A stretch of DNA of 64,000 nt from an uncultured Amylibacter sp. (GTDB taxonomy: Bacteria > Pseudomonadota > Alphaproteobacteria > Rhodobacterales > Rhodobacteraceae). The stretch is from the NCBI GenBank assembly GCA_943846615.1, contig OX044354.1:186001-250000 (forward strand), in the 5' to 3' direction. How positions within the stretch are numbered: the first letter of the stretch is position 1; every line of letters starts with the position of its first letter. The translations under genes and the position numbers were made by a program. Positions 7,770-15,973 of this stretch are shown here, piece by piece. The notes under the pieces are model-generated. The model searched no databases. It was given only the letters and a program-made list of their open reading frames with translations, and was not told the DNA's origin.

Positions 7770-8810
7770 TTAGCCCTTCATCAATTCTGTTGCTTGACCG
7801 ATCCAGTCGTCACGTTCGATGCGGCCTTTGAATGACAAGTTGTCATCAACCCACATCACTTCGTCGTTTGTCCAAGAAGCAACCTGTGCGAATTGGTACA
7901 CGCCCAAGCCGTTTAGTGTTTCTTCTAGTTTTGGACCAACGCCTGTGATTTTCTTTAGGTCGTCTTTGTCTGCAGGTGCTTCGGTGAACATCGTTGGTTT
8001 TGAACCAGCGCTTTCAACAGCAGCTTCTTCTGCGGCAGCTGGTGCAGCTTCTGCAACAACTTCTGCGATCTCTTCTACTGGTGCATCTTCCATTGCGCCT
8101 AGATCAACGCCGGCTGAACCCATTTGAGCCGCCATGCCGTCCAAGCATGAACGTGCGATCAGGTCACAGTACAACGCGATTGCGCGTGCTGCATCGTCGT
8201 TACCAGGGATTGGGTAATCAATGCCCTCTGGTGCAGAGTTTGTATCCAAAACGCCGATCACTGGGATGCCCAATTTGTTTGCTTCTGCAACAGCCAAAGA
8301 TTCTTTGTTTACGTCGATAACGAACAACAGATCAGGCGTGCCGCCCATTTCCGCGATACCGTTCAATGATGCGAACAATTTGCCGTGCTCACGTTCCATG
8401 CCCAAACGCTCTTTTTTCGTAAGGCCTTCGAAACCAGTTTCCATTTGTGCGGAAATTGTTTTCAAACGTGCGATTGATTTTGAAACTGTTTGCCAGTTTG
8501 TCAATGTGCCACCCAACCAACGGTGGTTCATGTAGTACTGTGCTGAACGCTCGGCTGCTTCTGCAACTGCTTTGGACGCTTGACGTTTTGTACCAACGAA
8601 CAACACGCGGCCGCCCTTAGCAACTGTTTCACGTACAACGTTCAACGCTTGGTCCAACAATGGAACAGTTTGTGTAAGGTCCATGATGTGGATGCCGTTA
8701 CGTGAACCATAAATGTATTGGTCCATGCGTGGGTTCCAGCGATGTGTTTGGTGGCCAAAGTGTACGCCTGCTTCTAGCAGTTGGCGCAATGAAAACTCAG
8801 GTAGAGCCAT
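7770..8810 (-). CDS. rpsB: 30S ribosomal protein S2 with extra C-terminal domain
   Basis: Ribosomal protein S2 of the small subunit. Residues 1-~225 are the standard S2 core ([51 protein letters not shown]). S2 usually ends near 230-260 residues, but this protein is 346 aa: an Ala/Glu-rich acidic linker (~235-265) leads to a ~60-residue domain [23 protein letters not shown]... ending [19 protein letters not shown]. That domain resembles the helix-hairpin-helix-like tail found on some alphaproteobacterial NADH dehydrogenase NuoE proteins. The frame is continuous, so it is a real fusion in this sequence. The start at 8810 follows an AAGGAATATTCC leader. Confidence 0.96.
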   Translation of the reverse strand: MALPEFSLRQLLEAGVHFGHQTHRWNPRMDQYIYGSRNGIHIMDLTQTVPLLDQALNVVRETVAKGGRVLFVGTKRQASKAVAEAAERSAQYYMNHRWLGGTLTNWQTVSKSIARLKTISAQMETGFEGLTKKERLGMEREHGKLFASLNGIAEMGGTPDLLFVIDVNKESLAVAEANKLGIPVIGVLDTNSAPEGIDYPIPGNDDAARAIALYCDLIARSCLDGMAAQMGSAGVDLGAMEDAPVEEIAEVVAEAAPAAAEEAAVESAGSKPTMFTEAPADKDDLKKITGVGPKLEETLNGLGVYQFAQVASWTNDEVMWVDDNLSFKGRIERDDWIGQATELMKG

Positions 8811-8898
8811 TGGAATATTCCTTTTCCGGTTTTGCCTCAGCGGGGTCGTAGGACGTTATGTCCAACCGGTGGAGTTATTGGGATTTCTCCCCAACAAC
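8811..8898 (-). promoter_or_regulatory. Structured leader of rpsB mRNA
   Basis: The sequence just upstream of rpsB can fold compactly. CCGGTT (8869-8864) pairs with AACCGG (8831-8826), enclosing a GGAC-ataac-GTCC hairpin (8863-8851). Just upstream is a 9-bp stem with one G-U pair, formed by 8874-8882 and 8890-8898. In other bacteria S2 represses its own operon through a leader RNA; whether this is such an element is inference. Confidence 0.45.
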
Positions 8899-9064
8899 CC
8901 GCAAGCCCCGCCTGTGGATTTAAGTAGGCGTCGTATAGGCGGGATTTATGGGGTGCGCAAGCCCTTTGTTAACAGTATTTTTAACCTGAAAATACCACAA
9001 GTTTATACGGTTGTAGCATGGCCGTTTTCGCGTAAGGTAAATCCGAAGCAAGATAGTGAATATT

Positions 9065-10150
9065 ATGACCATTCCAAAAACAATGCACGGCGTCTATTTA
9101 ATGGGTCACGGCGGCCCCGAAATGTTAGAGTATCGCAAGGATATTCCTGTCCCGTCACCTGCCCCCAATCAGGTTCTGATCCGTGTTGGCGCCGCTGGTA
9201 TCAACAACACTGATATCAACACACGTATTGGTTGGTATTCCAAGACGGTTACAGGCAGCACGGACACTGGAACCTATACTGGGTTTTCCGATTTGGATGA
9301 CGATAGCAGTTGGAACGGCGTGCCATTCCAATTCCCCCGCATCCAAGGTGCCGATGTTTGTGGTCATGTTGTGTCAATCGGTTCAGACGTAACAGATCAT
9401 GCAATTGGTGATCGTGTTCTGGTGCGCAGCATGCAATCGGCGCCAGATAAGACAGAGCCCTATATCGCATGGACATTTGGCAGTGAATGCGACGGTGGAT
9501 TTGCGCAATACGCAACGGCACGTGCCAGCGAAACATATGCGGTGAAATCGGATTGGTCGGATGCCGAATTGGCATCAATCCCCTGTGCCTATTCAACAGC
9601 TGAAGGCATGTTGCATCGTGCAAACCTTGGGCGTGAGCGTGTTTTGATAACTGGTGCGTCAGGTGGCGTTGGATCGGCGGCGGTTCAGTTGGCGAAACGC
9701 CGTGGTGCATATGTTATTGCGGTATCGAGTGCGTCAAAGGCGGATGAGGTACGTGGCGTTGGTGCGGATGAAGTGATTGATCGCAATGCGGATTTGGTTG
9801 CCGAACTTGGCGTAAATTCTGTGGATGCGGTTGTTGATTTGGTTGCTGGTGCGCAATGGGCTAGTTTTCTGGAAGTAATTCGCCCAGGTGGACGCTATGC
9901 CGTGGCCGGTGCGATTGCGGGGCCAATTGTCGAATTGGATGTGCGCACGCTTTACCTTAAGGATTTGTCGTTGCTGGGCTGTACATTCCAAGACCCTGTG
10001 GTGTTTAAAAATTTGATTTCGTATATCGAAGCGAATGAAATACGCCCGCTGGTGGCTAAAACCTATCCGCTGTCGCAAATTCATGCGGCACAGACAGATT
10101 TTGTGGCAAAAAAGCATACTGGGAAACTAGTTTTGATCCCAGAGATGTAG
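9065..10150 (+). CDS. MDR-superfamily zinc-type alcohol dehydrogenase / quinone oxidoreductase
   Basis: NAD(P)H-dependent medium-chain oxidoreductase. The GroES-like domain (PNQVLIRVGAAGINNTDINTRIGWYSK, then GADVCGHVVSIGSDVTDHAIGDRVLV) is followed by the Rossmann motif VLITGASGGVGSAAVQLAKRRGA. Length of 361 aa is slightly long because of an insertion near residues 60-85. The frame opens at GTG 9056, but ATG 9065 is the likelier start; neither has a strong ribosome site. It is divergent from rpsB and convergent with comE. The substrate is unknown. Confidence 0.85.
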   Translation: MTIPKTMHGVYLMGHGGPEMLEYRKDIPVPSPAPNQVLIRVGAAGINNTDINTRIGWYSKTVTGSTDTGTYTGFSDLDDDSSWNGVPFQFPRIQGADVCGHVVSIGSDVTDHAIGDRVLVRSMQSAPDKTEPYIAWTFGSECDGGFAQYATARASETYAVKSDWSDAELASIPCAYSTAEGMLHRANLGRERVLITGASGGVGSAAVQLAKRRGAYVIAVSSASKADEVRGVGADEVIDRNADLVAELGVNSVDAVVDLVAGAQWASFLEVIRPGGRYAVAGAIAGPIVELDVRTLYLKDLSLLGCTFQDPVVFKNLISYIEANEIRPLVAKTYPLSQIHAAQTDFVAKKHTGKLVLIPEM

Positions 10151-10154
10151 TTAA

Positions 10155-10176
10155 GGCAGGAACCAACGCCCCTGCC
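10155..10176. terminator. Weak hairpin between convergent genes
   Basis: GGCAGG and CCTGCC arms with a 10-base loop lie in the 33-bp gap between the MDR gene and comE. There is no T-run, so terminator function is only suggested by position. Confidence 0.35.
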
Positions 10177-10183
10177 AGTTAAA

Positions 10184-10738
10184 TTATGCTTTGACTGCGG
10201 TCATGAAGCGATCACGGATCACGACTGGGTCTTTGGTGATTACGGGAACCTTGATGTTGCCGGATTCACATTTAGCCACGATGATTGTCATCTGTTTACT
10301 GTCGATCGCTGCTTGTAATGTTTTGCCTGTATCTTCGGCCTGGCATTCAATCACGTTTTCACAACCACATGCCTTGGCGACCGCTGTCAGCGATGTTTTC
10401 TGGCCCGCGTATGTTGGTTGATCGCCAGTTGAGCCGTAGCTGCCGTTGTCGATGATTAGCAAAATGTAGTTATCTGCCACATTATTGGCGATCGTCGGCA
10501 ATGTTCCGAAGTTCGTAAGCACTGACCCATCGCCATCGATTGAAATCACAGTTTTATCCTGTGTCAATGCAACCCCCAATCCTATGGAAGAAGACAATCC
10601 CATCGTGCCAAGCATATAGAAATTCGTGGGCTGATCATCGATCAAGTGCAATTCCTGGCTGGGAAGCCCAATATTACAGATAACCAGTTGATCACGCAAA
10701 ATTGGTGCAATGTCTTTTAAAATATCAGAACGTATCAT
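10184..10738 (-). CDS. comE: Sulfopyruvate decarboxylase, beta subunit (ThDP-binding)
   Basis: Catalytic half of sulfopyruvate decarboxylase, which converts 3-sulfopyruvate to sulfoacetaldehyde, a step of coenzyme M synthesis in archaea and of sulfonate metabolism in bacteria. The opening NIGLPSQELHLIDD..NFYMLGTMGLSSSIGLGVAL and the ThDP motif DGDGSVLTNFGTL...IDNGSYGSTGDQP fit the family; 184 aa matches a separate beta subunit. Its ATG overlaps the comD stop as ATGA, so the two are coupled. A phosphonopyruvate decarboxylase is the main alternative, but that enzyme is usually a single fused chain. No other sulfonate genes are nearby. Confidence 0.78.
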   Translation of the reverse strand: MIRSDILKDIAPILRDQLVICNIGLPSQELHLIDDQPTNFYMLGTMGLSSSIGLGVALTQDKTVISIDGDGSVLTNFGTLPTIANNVADNYILLIIDNGSYGSTGDQPTYAGQKTSLTAVAKACGCENVIECQAEDTGKTLQAAIDSKQMTIIVAKCESGNIKVPVITKDPVVIRDRFMTAVKA

Positions 10739-11241
10739 TGGTCGCCATAGCCTCCCCAGAATGAAGCATCGGTTAGGATTGCCACAGGTTTGTTACACAT
10801 AAAGGTGTATTTTAATATTGTGTCGAACTCCTCCACATCGCTTTCTTTGTGGAAATGATAAGTTGGAATGTTGAGTTGGTTTAACAATGCTTTGGTGTGT
10901 ACTGCCATTTCTGCCTGACATGCCACCGGTTCACGCAGCTCGCCACGGTAACTGATCAACATAGGCAGCGGCATGCGATAATACTGTGTCAACGTCACTA
11001 GCGTATTTATCGTCACGCCGATGGCCGTGTTTTGCATAATAATCGCAGGGCGTTTACCGCCCATGAACGCGCCAGCACATAATCCCATGCCTTCGTCTTC
11101 TTTATTGGATGGAATGTGGTAGATGCTCTTCTCTGCTTCTACGGCGTCGATAACGCCTGCCAATTGCTTGCATGGCACAGTCGTTACGAATTCCACATCA
11201 TTCGCGACCAGGTCGGCCACTATTTTATCGCTAATGGTCAT
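10735..11241 (-). CDS. comD: Sulfopyruvate decarboxylase, alpha subunit
   Basis: Non-catalytic PYR-domain partner of ComE. From ATG 11241 the protein is 168 aa, about the size of separate ComD subunits. Diagnostic parts are VEFVTTVPCKQLAGVIDAVE at the start, the NKEDEGMGLCAGAFMGGKRPAIIMQNTAIG stretch with the conserved Glu of the PYR domain, and the C-terminal FMCNKPVAILTDASFWGG. The open frame extends to 11316, but GAGGGACTAATG gives 11241 a ribosome site. It stands alone with comE: no sulfolactate dehydrogenase, Xsc or sulfonate transporter is visible beside it. Confidence 0.78.
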   Translation of the reverse strand: MTISDKIVADLVANDVEFVTTVPCKQLAGVIDAVEAEKSIYHIPSNKEDEGMGLCAGAFMGGKRPAIIMQNTAIGVTINTLVTLTQYYRMPLPMLISYRGELREPVACQAEMAVHTKALLNQLNIPTYHFHKESDVEEFDTILKYTFMCNKPVAILTDASFWGGYGDQ

Positions 11242-11417
11242 TAGTCCCTCCTCTTGTTGTGGACAGAAAATTGCACACTGTGCTTCGTTAGAATAGTGAC
11301 CGTCGAACATTTCCATTTATTGGAAGTATTGTTTTGAGTTCGTCATATCTGCCTGTAAGTGCACCTGGTGTAATACCCCTATTTACAATTTCATACGGCA
11401 GACATAACACTCGGTTC

Positions 11418-12155
11418 ATGTCTATTGATGATCCACATACAAAACACGAGCGTAGGAAAAGTAGCATTTTCGCGCGTACGCGCAGTAATTTCCTGACGGG
11501 ATTGGTGATCGTTTTACCTGTGGGGCTGACGATTTGGATGATTTGGTCGTTTATGGGGTTTGTTGATAACCGCGTGTTACCGTTGGTTCCTGAGCCGTTC
11601 ACAACGTTTATCAATGAACGTATCCTGCCGCATGTGCCGGATTACTTAAACCCAACCGAATATGTGAGTTTTGATATTCGTGGCGTCGGCGTCGTTATAT
11701 TCCTGATCTTCACAACCTTTATGGGCGCGTTAACCAAGGGTTTGTTTGGACGTCAGTTGATCCGCATTGGCGAGAGTATTGTTGATCGTGTCCCTGTCGT
11801 GCGTTCGATTTATAATGGCGTAAAACAGATCGTTGAAACGGTCACATCGTCGTCGGATAATAATTTTGAAAAAGTCGCGATGTTTGAATACCCACGCAAG
11901 GGTATTTGGGCGATCGGGTTTATTTCAACGTCCACTGGTGGTGAAATATTGACGAAAACGGGTCAGGATAGCCTGTATAGTATTTTCGTCCCCACGACGC
12001 CGAACCCAACATCTGGATTTCTGTTGTTTTTGCCGCAAAAAGACGTGGTTGTATTGGATATGGATGTTGAAGCAGCAGCGAAGTTGATTATTTCGGCTGG
12101 TATTGTTGAACCCCCGACACCCGGGGAAATTGCTGCCGGCAAGGCAACTCGATAA
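11418..12155 (+). CDS. DUF502 family membrane protein
   Basis: Unknown function; the family (DUF502) is widespread in proteobacteria and plants. From ATG 11418 there are 245 residues with two transmembrane segments (about residues 28-50 and 90-110), the family signature VPVVRSIYNGVKQIVETV (~140-157), and the conserved FVPTTPNPTSGFLLFLPQKDV (~195-215). The open frame starts further upstream at 11334, but that part is not conserved-looking. It abuts the LysE-type gene with no spacing (TAAATG), so the two are co-transcribed. Confidence 0.88.
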   Translation: MSIDDPHTKHERRKSSIFARTRSNFLTGLVIVLPVGLTIWMIWSFMGFVDNRVLPLVPEPFTTFINERILPHVPDYLNPTEYVSFDIRGVGVVIFLIFTTFMGALTKGLFGRQLIRIGESIVDRVPVVRSIYNGVKQIVETVTSSSDNNFEKVAMFEYPRKGIWAIGFISTSTGGEILTKTGQDSLYSIFVPTTPNPTSGFLLFLPQKDVVVLDMDVEAAAKLIISAGIVEPPTPGEIAAGKATR

Positions 12156-12767
12156 ATGATTTCCGCAGGGCTGACGGGTTTTTTCACCTCTCTTTCTTTA
12201 ATTCTGGCTATTGGTGCACAGAATGCAATGATTTTACGCCAAGGGTTGGCGCGTTCACATGTTTTCTGGGCCTGTTTGTTCTGTGCGGTCAGTGACGCGA
12301 TTTTGATTGCTTTGGGGGTTGCTGGGTTTGGCTTGGCGACTGAACGTTTTCCCGCCCTGCCCCTAATCCTGACAATTGGCGGGATGGGATTTCTGGTTTG
12401 TTATGGATGTATGCGCCTGTGGGCGGCGTACAAAGGCGTGTACGATGCGGAAATGGATGGCCGAGCGAAACCATTGGGCGCGGTGATTGCATCACTGGCT
12501 GCGGTGACGTGGCTTAACCCGCACGTTTATTTGGATACGCTGGCGTTGCTGGGTGCAGTATCGGTTCAATATACGGATGGCATGGAGAAGCTGGTATTTG
12601 GCTTAAGTGCCGTTACCGCATCGTTCGTTTTCTTTTTCAGTTTGGGATATGGGGCGGTATTGCTGGCACCCTATTTCAAATCAGCGCGGTTCTGGCGTGG
12701 TTTGGATGTGGCGATTGCAATCGTAATGTTCGCAATCGCCTTTGGTTTATACAAGTCGGTTCACTGA
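12156..12767 (+). CDS. LysE/ArgO-type amino-acid exporter
   Basis: Inner-membrane exporter of the LysE/RhtB family. The 203-residue chain is mostly hydrophobic with about six membrane segments; it contains SLILAIGAQNAMILRQGL at residues ~12-29 and TWLNPHVYLDTLALLG at ~115-130, the signature that separates the LysE/ArgO branch from RhtB. It begins on the base after the DUF502 stop. It probably exports basic amino acids such as arginine or lysine, but specificity cannot be read. It converges on the peptide-binding-protein gene, whose stop is 2 bp away. Confidence 0.87.
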   Translation: MISAGLTGFFTSLSLILAIGAQNAMILRQGLARSHVFWACLFCAVSDAILIALGVAGFGLATERFPALPLILTIGGMGFLVCYGCMRLWAAYKGVYDAEMDGRAKPLGAVIASLAAVTWLNPHVYLDTLALLGAVSVQYTDGMEKLVFGLSAVTASFVFFFSLGYGAVLLAPYFKSARFWRGLDVAIAIVMFAIAFGLYKSVH

Positions 12768-12769
12768 TC

Positions 12770-14587
12770 CTATTTTTCGATCCACCAGACATCTGGCAAG
12801 AAGCCCGTCCAATCACCGTACATTGGTAGACGTTCTGGGAACTTCATCGCACTGTCATGTGCGAGGCGGCTGACCTCGTCGTATCCAAATGGCACAACGT
12901 AGCGACCAGCGGTTAGGACGCGATCCAATGCCTTTACAGCAGCGACGTACTCAGCCTGATCAACAGCGTTTAGCATTTTGTCGATCATTGGCTCAATTGC
13001 TGGGTCCTTGGCGCCCATATAGTTACGTGTGCCAGGTTCGGTGACGCCCTTGGGGCCGAAGTATAGTTTTTGTTCGTTACCCGGTGAAAGTGAGAGCCAC
13101 CACAGGTTTGGCACCATATCAAAGTCGTATGATTTCTTGCGCTCGCGAAATTGGGTGGAATCCAATGATTTGATGGAAACTGTGATCCCCAACCGCTTTA
13201 ACGCATCTGCGTAGATGTTTGTAATTGCTTCGTTTTCCGCGCTGCCTGTTTGGAGCAGGATTTCGATGGTGAATGGTTCGCCATTGGCGTTTTTCATCAC
13301 ACCTTGGTCCAAATTCCAGCCTGCTTCAGCGAATAACTTGGTCGCTTGGCGCAGGCCCTTGCGGTTGCGTTTACCGTCACTGACGGGGAATGTGTATCCT
13401 TCCATCGTGCCTGGCAACAGGCTGTCTGCGAATGGCATTAACAGCTCTTTGACTTTGCCCTCTGCGGCGTCTGTGGACATACCCAATTTCGAATTTGAAA
13501 AGAACGAGCCAAAGCGGGTTTTGGTGCCGGCATATACCTTGTTGTTGAAGTTTGTGTAGTCGAACGCTTGGATCAATGCTTCGCGAACGCGCCAGTCCGA
13601 GAATTTTTCGCGACGCGTGTTCATCGCCAAACCCTTCATCCCTGAAGGGCGCTGGTGGGCAACGATTGATTTTGTGGCGCGGCCTGACGTGATGCGATCA
13701 AAATCGTATATTTCATCCCATTTGGCACCGTTGCCTTCGCGGTAGTATGAAATTTCACCAGCTTTGAAGGCCTCGAATATCACGTTGCCATCTAGGAAGT
13801 AATCATAGCGCAGTTCCGCGGCGTTATGGCGACCCTTGTTAAAACCAAGGTCGTTGCCCCAGTAATCAGGATTGCGTTTGAATTGGATGTAACGGCCTGT
13901 TTCAAATTTATCGACGACGTATGGGCCACTGCCCGTTAGGATTTCGAGACCACTCTCGGTGAAATCACGTACCTCGAAATCTGCTTTGCGTAAAATTGGG
14001 CGTAGGCCCAAGATGAGTGGCAGTTCCTGATCGCCACTGTCAGATGACATGCGCACAGTACGTGGGCCTGTCTGTTCGATTTTGGATACTTTGCCAAATG
14101 AACGTACATAACGTGGATGGCCGACAGTGCCTAATGTTTCAAATGACCAAATTACGTCTTCGACGGTAACTGTTGAGCCATCCGAGAATTTAGCCTCTTC
14201 GCGCAATGTGAATTCAACCCATTCGCGGTTTTCGCCAACCTCAACCGTTTCGGCCAACAGACCGTAAAGAGTGAAAGGTTCGTCATATGAACGCCCCAGC
14301 AGGGATTCGACGGTGTGGGCGCGCACGCCGTATGGCGCCTTACCCTTTAGGATGTAGGGATTTAACGAATCGAATCCCCCACGTTCACCCATTGTGATTC
14401 GTCCCCCCTGCACCGCATTCGGGTTCGCATAGGGTAGCGACACAAAATCTGGTGGAAGGTTGGGTTCACCATACATAGCTATGCCATGCTTTGGCTCTGC
14501 CATTGCCATAGAACCAACGATTCCCCCGATAATTAAGGCAACTGTTTGCCAACCTGCTCTTCGTGTCATCTGCGCAACACCTTTCAT
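12770..14587 (-). CDS. ABC-transporter extracellular solute-binding protein, family 5 (YejA-like)
   Basis: Periplasmic peptide-binding protein of the oligopeptide transporter class. A signal peptide (RRAG then VALIIGGIVGSMAMA) ends near residue 30. The mature part opens PKHGIAMYGEPNLPPDFVSLPYANPNA, characteristic of YejA-type proteins, followed by the family-5 motif REEAKFSDGSTVTVEDV near residue 150. Length of 605 aa fits. No permease or ATPase genes adjoin it, so its partners must lie elsewhere. The start at 14587 gives a slightly long leader; ATG at 14569 is an alternative. Confidence 0.9.
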   Translation of the reverse strand: MKGVAQMTRRAGWQTVALIIGGIVGSMAMAEPKHGIAMYGEPNLPPDFVSLPYANPNAVQGGRITMGERGGFDSLNPYILKGKAPYGVRAHTVESLLGRSYDEPFTLYGLLAETVEVGENREWVEFTLREEAKFSDGSTVTVEDVIWSFETLGTVGHPRYVRSFGKVSKIEQTGPRTVRMSSDSGDQELPLILGLRPILRKADFEVRDFTESGLEILTGSGPYVVDKFETGRYIQFKRNPDYWGNDLGFNKGRHNAAELRYDYFLDGNVIFEAFKAGEISYYREGNGAKWDEIYDFDRITSGRATKSIVAHQRPSGMKGLAMNTRREKFSDWRVREALIQAFDYTNFNNKVYAGTKTRFGSFFSNSKLGMSTDAAEGKVKELLMPFADSLLPGTMEGYTFPVSDGKRNRKGLRQATKLFAEAGWNLDQGVMKNANGEPFTIEILLQTGSAENEAITNIYADALKRLGITVSIKSLDSTQFRERKKSYDFDMVPNLWWLSLSPGNEQKLYFGPKGVTEPGTRNYMGAKDPAIEPMIDKMLNAVDQAEYVAAVKALDRVLTAGRYVVPFGYDEVSRLAHDSAMKFPERLPMYGDWTGFLPDVWWIEK

Positions 14588-14645
14588 TGTATGTTATCTC
14601 TTAGCCAAGTTTCTAAGGGGTTTGGCAGGAAAATCAATTTTTTAC

Positions 14646-14675
14646 TTGGAGTCCCCCAGCCCATCGGCGTATAAA
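14646..14675 (+). promoter_or_regulatory. Candidate sigma70-type promoter of the small RNA
   Basis: TTGGAG (14646-14651) and TATAAA (14670-14675) are separated by 18 bp, close to the consensus spacing. Transcription would start near 14682, just upstream of the candidate small RNA that ends in a strong terminator. Confidence 0.5.
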
Positions 14676-14681
14676 GGCCTT

Positions 14682-14757
14682 ACTGCTCGATAGGTTTCTT
14701 GCCTGTATGAAACCTGCCTCAATACTTGGCGCCCTCTTCGTGAGGGCGCTTTTTTTT
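14682..14757 (+). ncRNA. Candidate small RNA (about 76 nt)
   Basis: No credible reading frame lies in this gap between the peptide-binding-protein gene and arsC, yet it has a promoter-like element at 14646-14675 and a perfect terminator at its end. Its 5' half can form a stem: GATAGGTTTC (14689-14698) faces GAAACCTG (14710-14717), giving AGGTTTC/GAAACCT. The 3' half is unpaired until the terminator. It could be a trans-acting Hfq-type sRNA, or an attenuated leader for arsC, whose start is 78 bp further on. I do not recognise the family. Confidence 0.5.
14729..14757 (+). terminator. Intrinsic terminator of the candidate small RNA
   Basis: A perfect 8-bp stem (GCGCCCTC and GAGGGCGC) with a 5-base loop is followed by eight T. 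It is far from any upstream forward-strand coding gene, which is the main reason to suspect a small RNA here. Confidence 0.88.
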
Positions 14758-14834
14758 GTCAAAATTTCTGGGTTTCATAATCCTGTTACAAAATGCGCTT
14801 ACGCAATGCGAAGTTTAAAAACAAAGGTGATGAT

Positions 14835-15314
14835 ATGAATGTTCTGGTTTTATGCACAGGCAACTCTGCGCGGTCGATTTTACTAGAGGCAATTTTAGAT
14901 GCTGATCAACGCATTACATCGTTTTCAGCAGGGTCGACACCAACGGGTCGCGTAAACCCAGGATCACTACGCCTGTTATCGCGACATAATTATGATTTTT
15001 CCAAATACACATCAAAATCATGGGATGAATTTGCGGGCGATGATGCGCCGCATATGGATGTTGTGATTACGGTCTGTGGTAACGCGCGTGATGAAACCTG
15101 TCCGTATTGGCCAGGTGCGCCGCTGCGTGGACATTGGGGCGTAGAAGATCCTGCAGATGCAACAGGTTCAGAAGCTGCGATCGATGCAGAGTTTGAAATC
15201 GCCTATGATATTTTAAACCAGCGCGCACAGGCGTTTTTGGCAAAACCCATTGAAACAATGGAACAGGCTGATTTACAAACACTGTTAAACGACGTTTCTA
15301 CATTGGGTGCATGA
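14835..15314 (+). CDS. arsC: Arsenate reductase, low-molecular-weight phosphatase type
   Basis: Reduces arsenate to arsenite in the cytosol. From ATG 14835 the protein opens MNVLVLCTGNSARS; C7 to R13 is the CX5R catalytic loop. Two later cysteines (VITVCGNARDETCP, near residues 80-90) fit the thiol relay of this class, and the HWGVEDPADATG stretch is typical. Length is 159 aa. The upstream in-frame extension to 14793 lacks conserved sequence. GGTGATGAT precedes the start. The stop overlaps the aqpS start (ATGA), so the two are translationally coupled. Confidence 0.9.
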   Translation: MNVLVLCTGNSARSILLEAILDADQRITSFSAGSTPTGRVNPGSLRLLSRHNYDFSKYTSKSWDEFAGDDAPHMDVVITVCGNARDETCPYWPGAPLRGHWGVEDPADATGSEAAIDAEFEIAYDILNQRAQAFLAKPIETMEQADLQTLLNDVSTLGA

Positions 15315-15973
15315 TGACACGAACACAGACATATTTAGCGGAATTTATTGGCACGGCGTTTCTGCTGGCAACGGTTATCGGATCGGGGATTATGGGCGAA
15401 ACGCTGGCCAATGGTAACACGGCCGTGGCGTTGTTGGGCAATACGATACCAACGGGTGCGATATTGTTTGTGTTGATTACCATATTGGGGCCGATTTCGG
15501 GGGCGCATTTCAATCCCGCCGTGACATTGGCATTTTTGATCCGCAAAGAGATATCAACACGAGATGCCGTGGGATATATCGCGGTGCAAATCTTGGGCGG
15601 AATCATTGGGGTTTGGGCGGCGCATGCGATGTTTGATTTGCCGATCATGCAGGTATCCGAAAAACTGCGAACGGGGCCATCACAAGGGTTTTCCGAGGTC
15701 ATTGCGACCATGGGTTTGTTGTTGGTCATCTTTGGTGGGATACGTCATCGCGCAGAGGCAATCCCTGCCCTGGTTGGTATGTACATTACCGCCGCCTATT
15801 GGTTTACAGCATCAACCAGCTTTGCAAATCCTGCGGTGACGATTTCACGTACATTGTCGGACACATTCGCAGGGATTAATCCCGCAAATGCGCCAATGTT
15901 TATTATTTGTCAGCTGATTGGTACGGGGCTCGCATTGGCCGTGGCCAAGGTTTTGTTTACGCCACAGAAGTAA
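15311..15973 (+). CDS. aqpS: MIP-family channel of AqpS type (arsenic efflux)
   Basis: Six-helix aquaglyceroporin-like channel. Both half-helix motifs are present: GAHFNPAVTLAF (residues ~66-77) and SFANPAVTIS (~175-184). The position after the second NPA, normally the arginine of the selectivity filter, is valine. That is what I recall for the rhizobial AqpS, a channel that replaces ArsB and lets arsenite leave the cell. Direct coupling to arsC strongly supports this role. No arsR or arsH lies next to it. Length is 220 aa. Confidence 0.85.
   Translation: MMTRTQTYLAEFIGTAFLLATVIGSGIMGETLANGNTAVALLGNTIPTGAILFVLITILGPISGAHFNPAVTLAFLIRKEISTRDAVGYIAVQILGGIIGVWAAHAMFDLPIMQVSEKLRTGPSQGFSEVIATMGLLLVIFGGIRHRAEAIPALVGMYITAAYWFTASTSFANPAVTISRTLSDTFAGINPANAPMFIICQLIGTGLALAVAKVLFTPQK

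Noticed and set aside
7172..7831. 219-codon forward frame across tsf and the end of rpsB
   Set aside because: Antisense to tsf and rpsB, low-complexity Ser/Ala/Thr protein, a typical codon-bias shadow.
8713..9213. 166-codon forward frame from rpsB into the MDR gene
   Set aside because: Overlaps two real genes and the rpsB leader, and its protein has no family resemblance.
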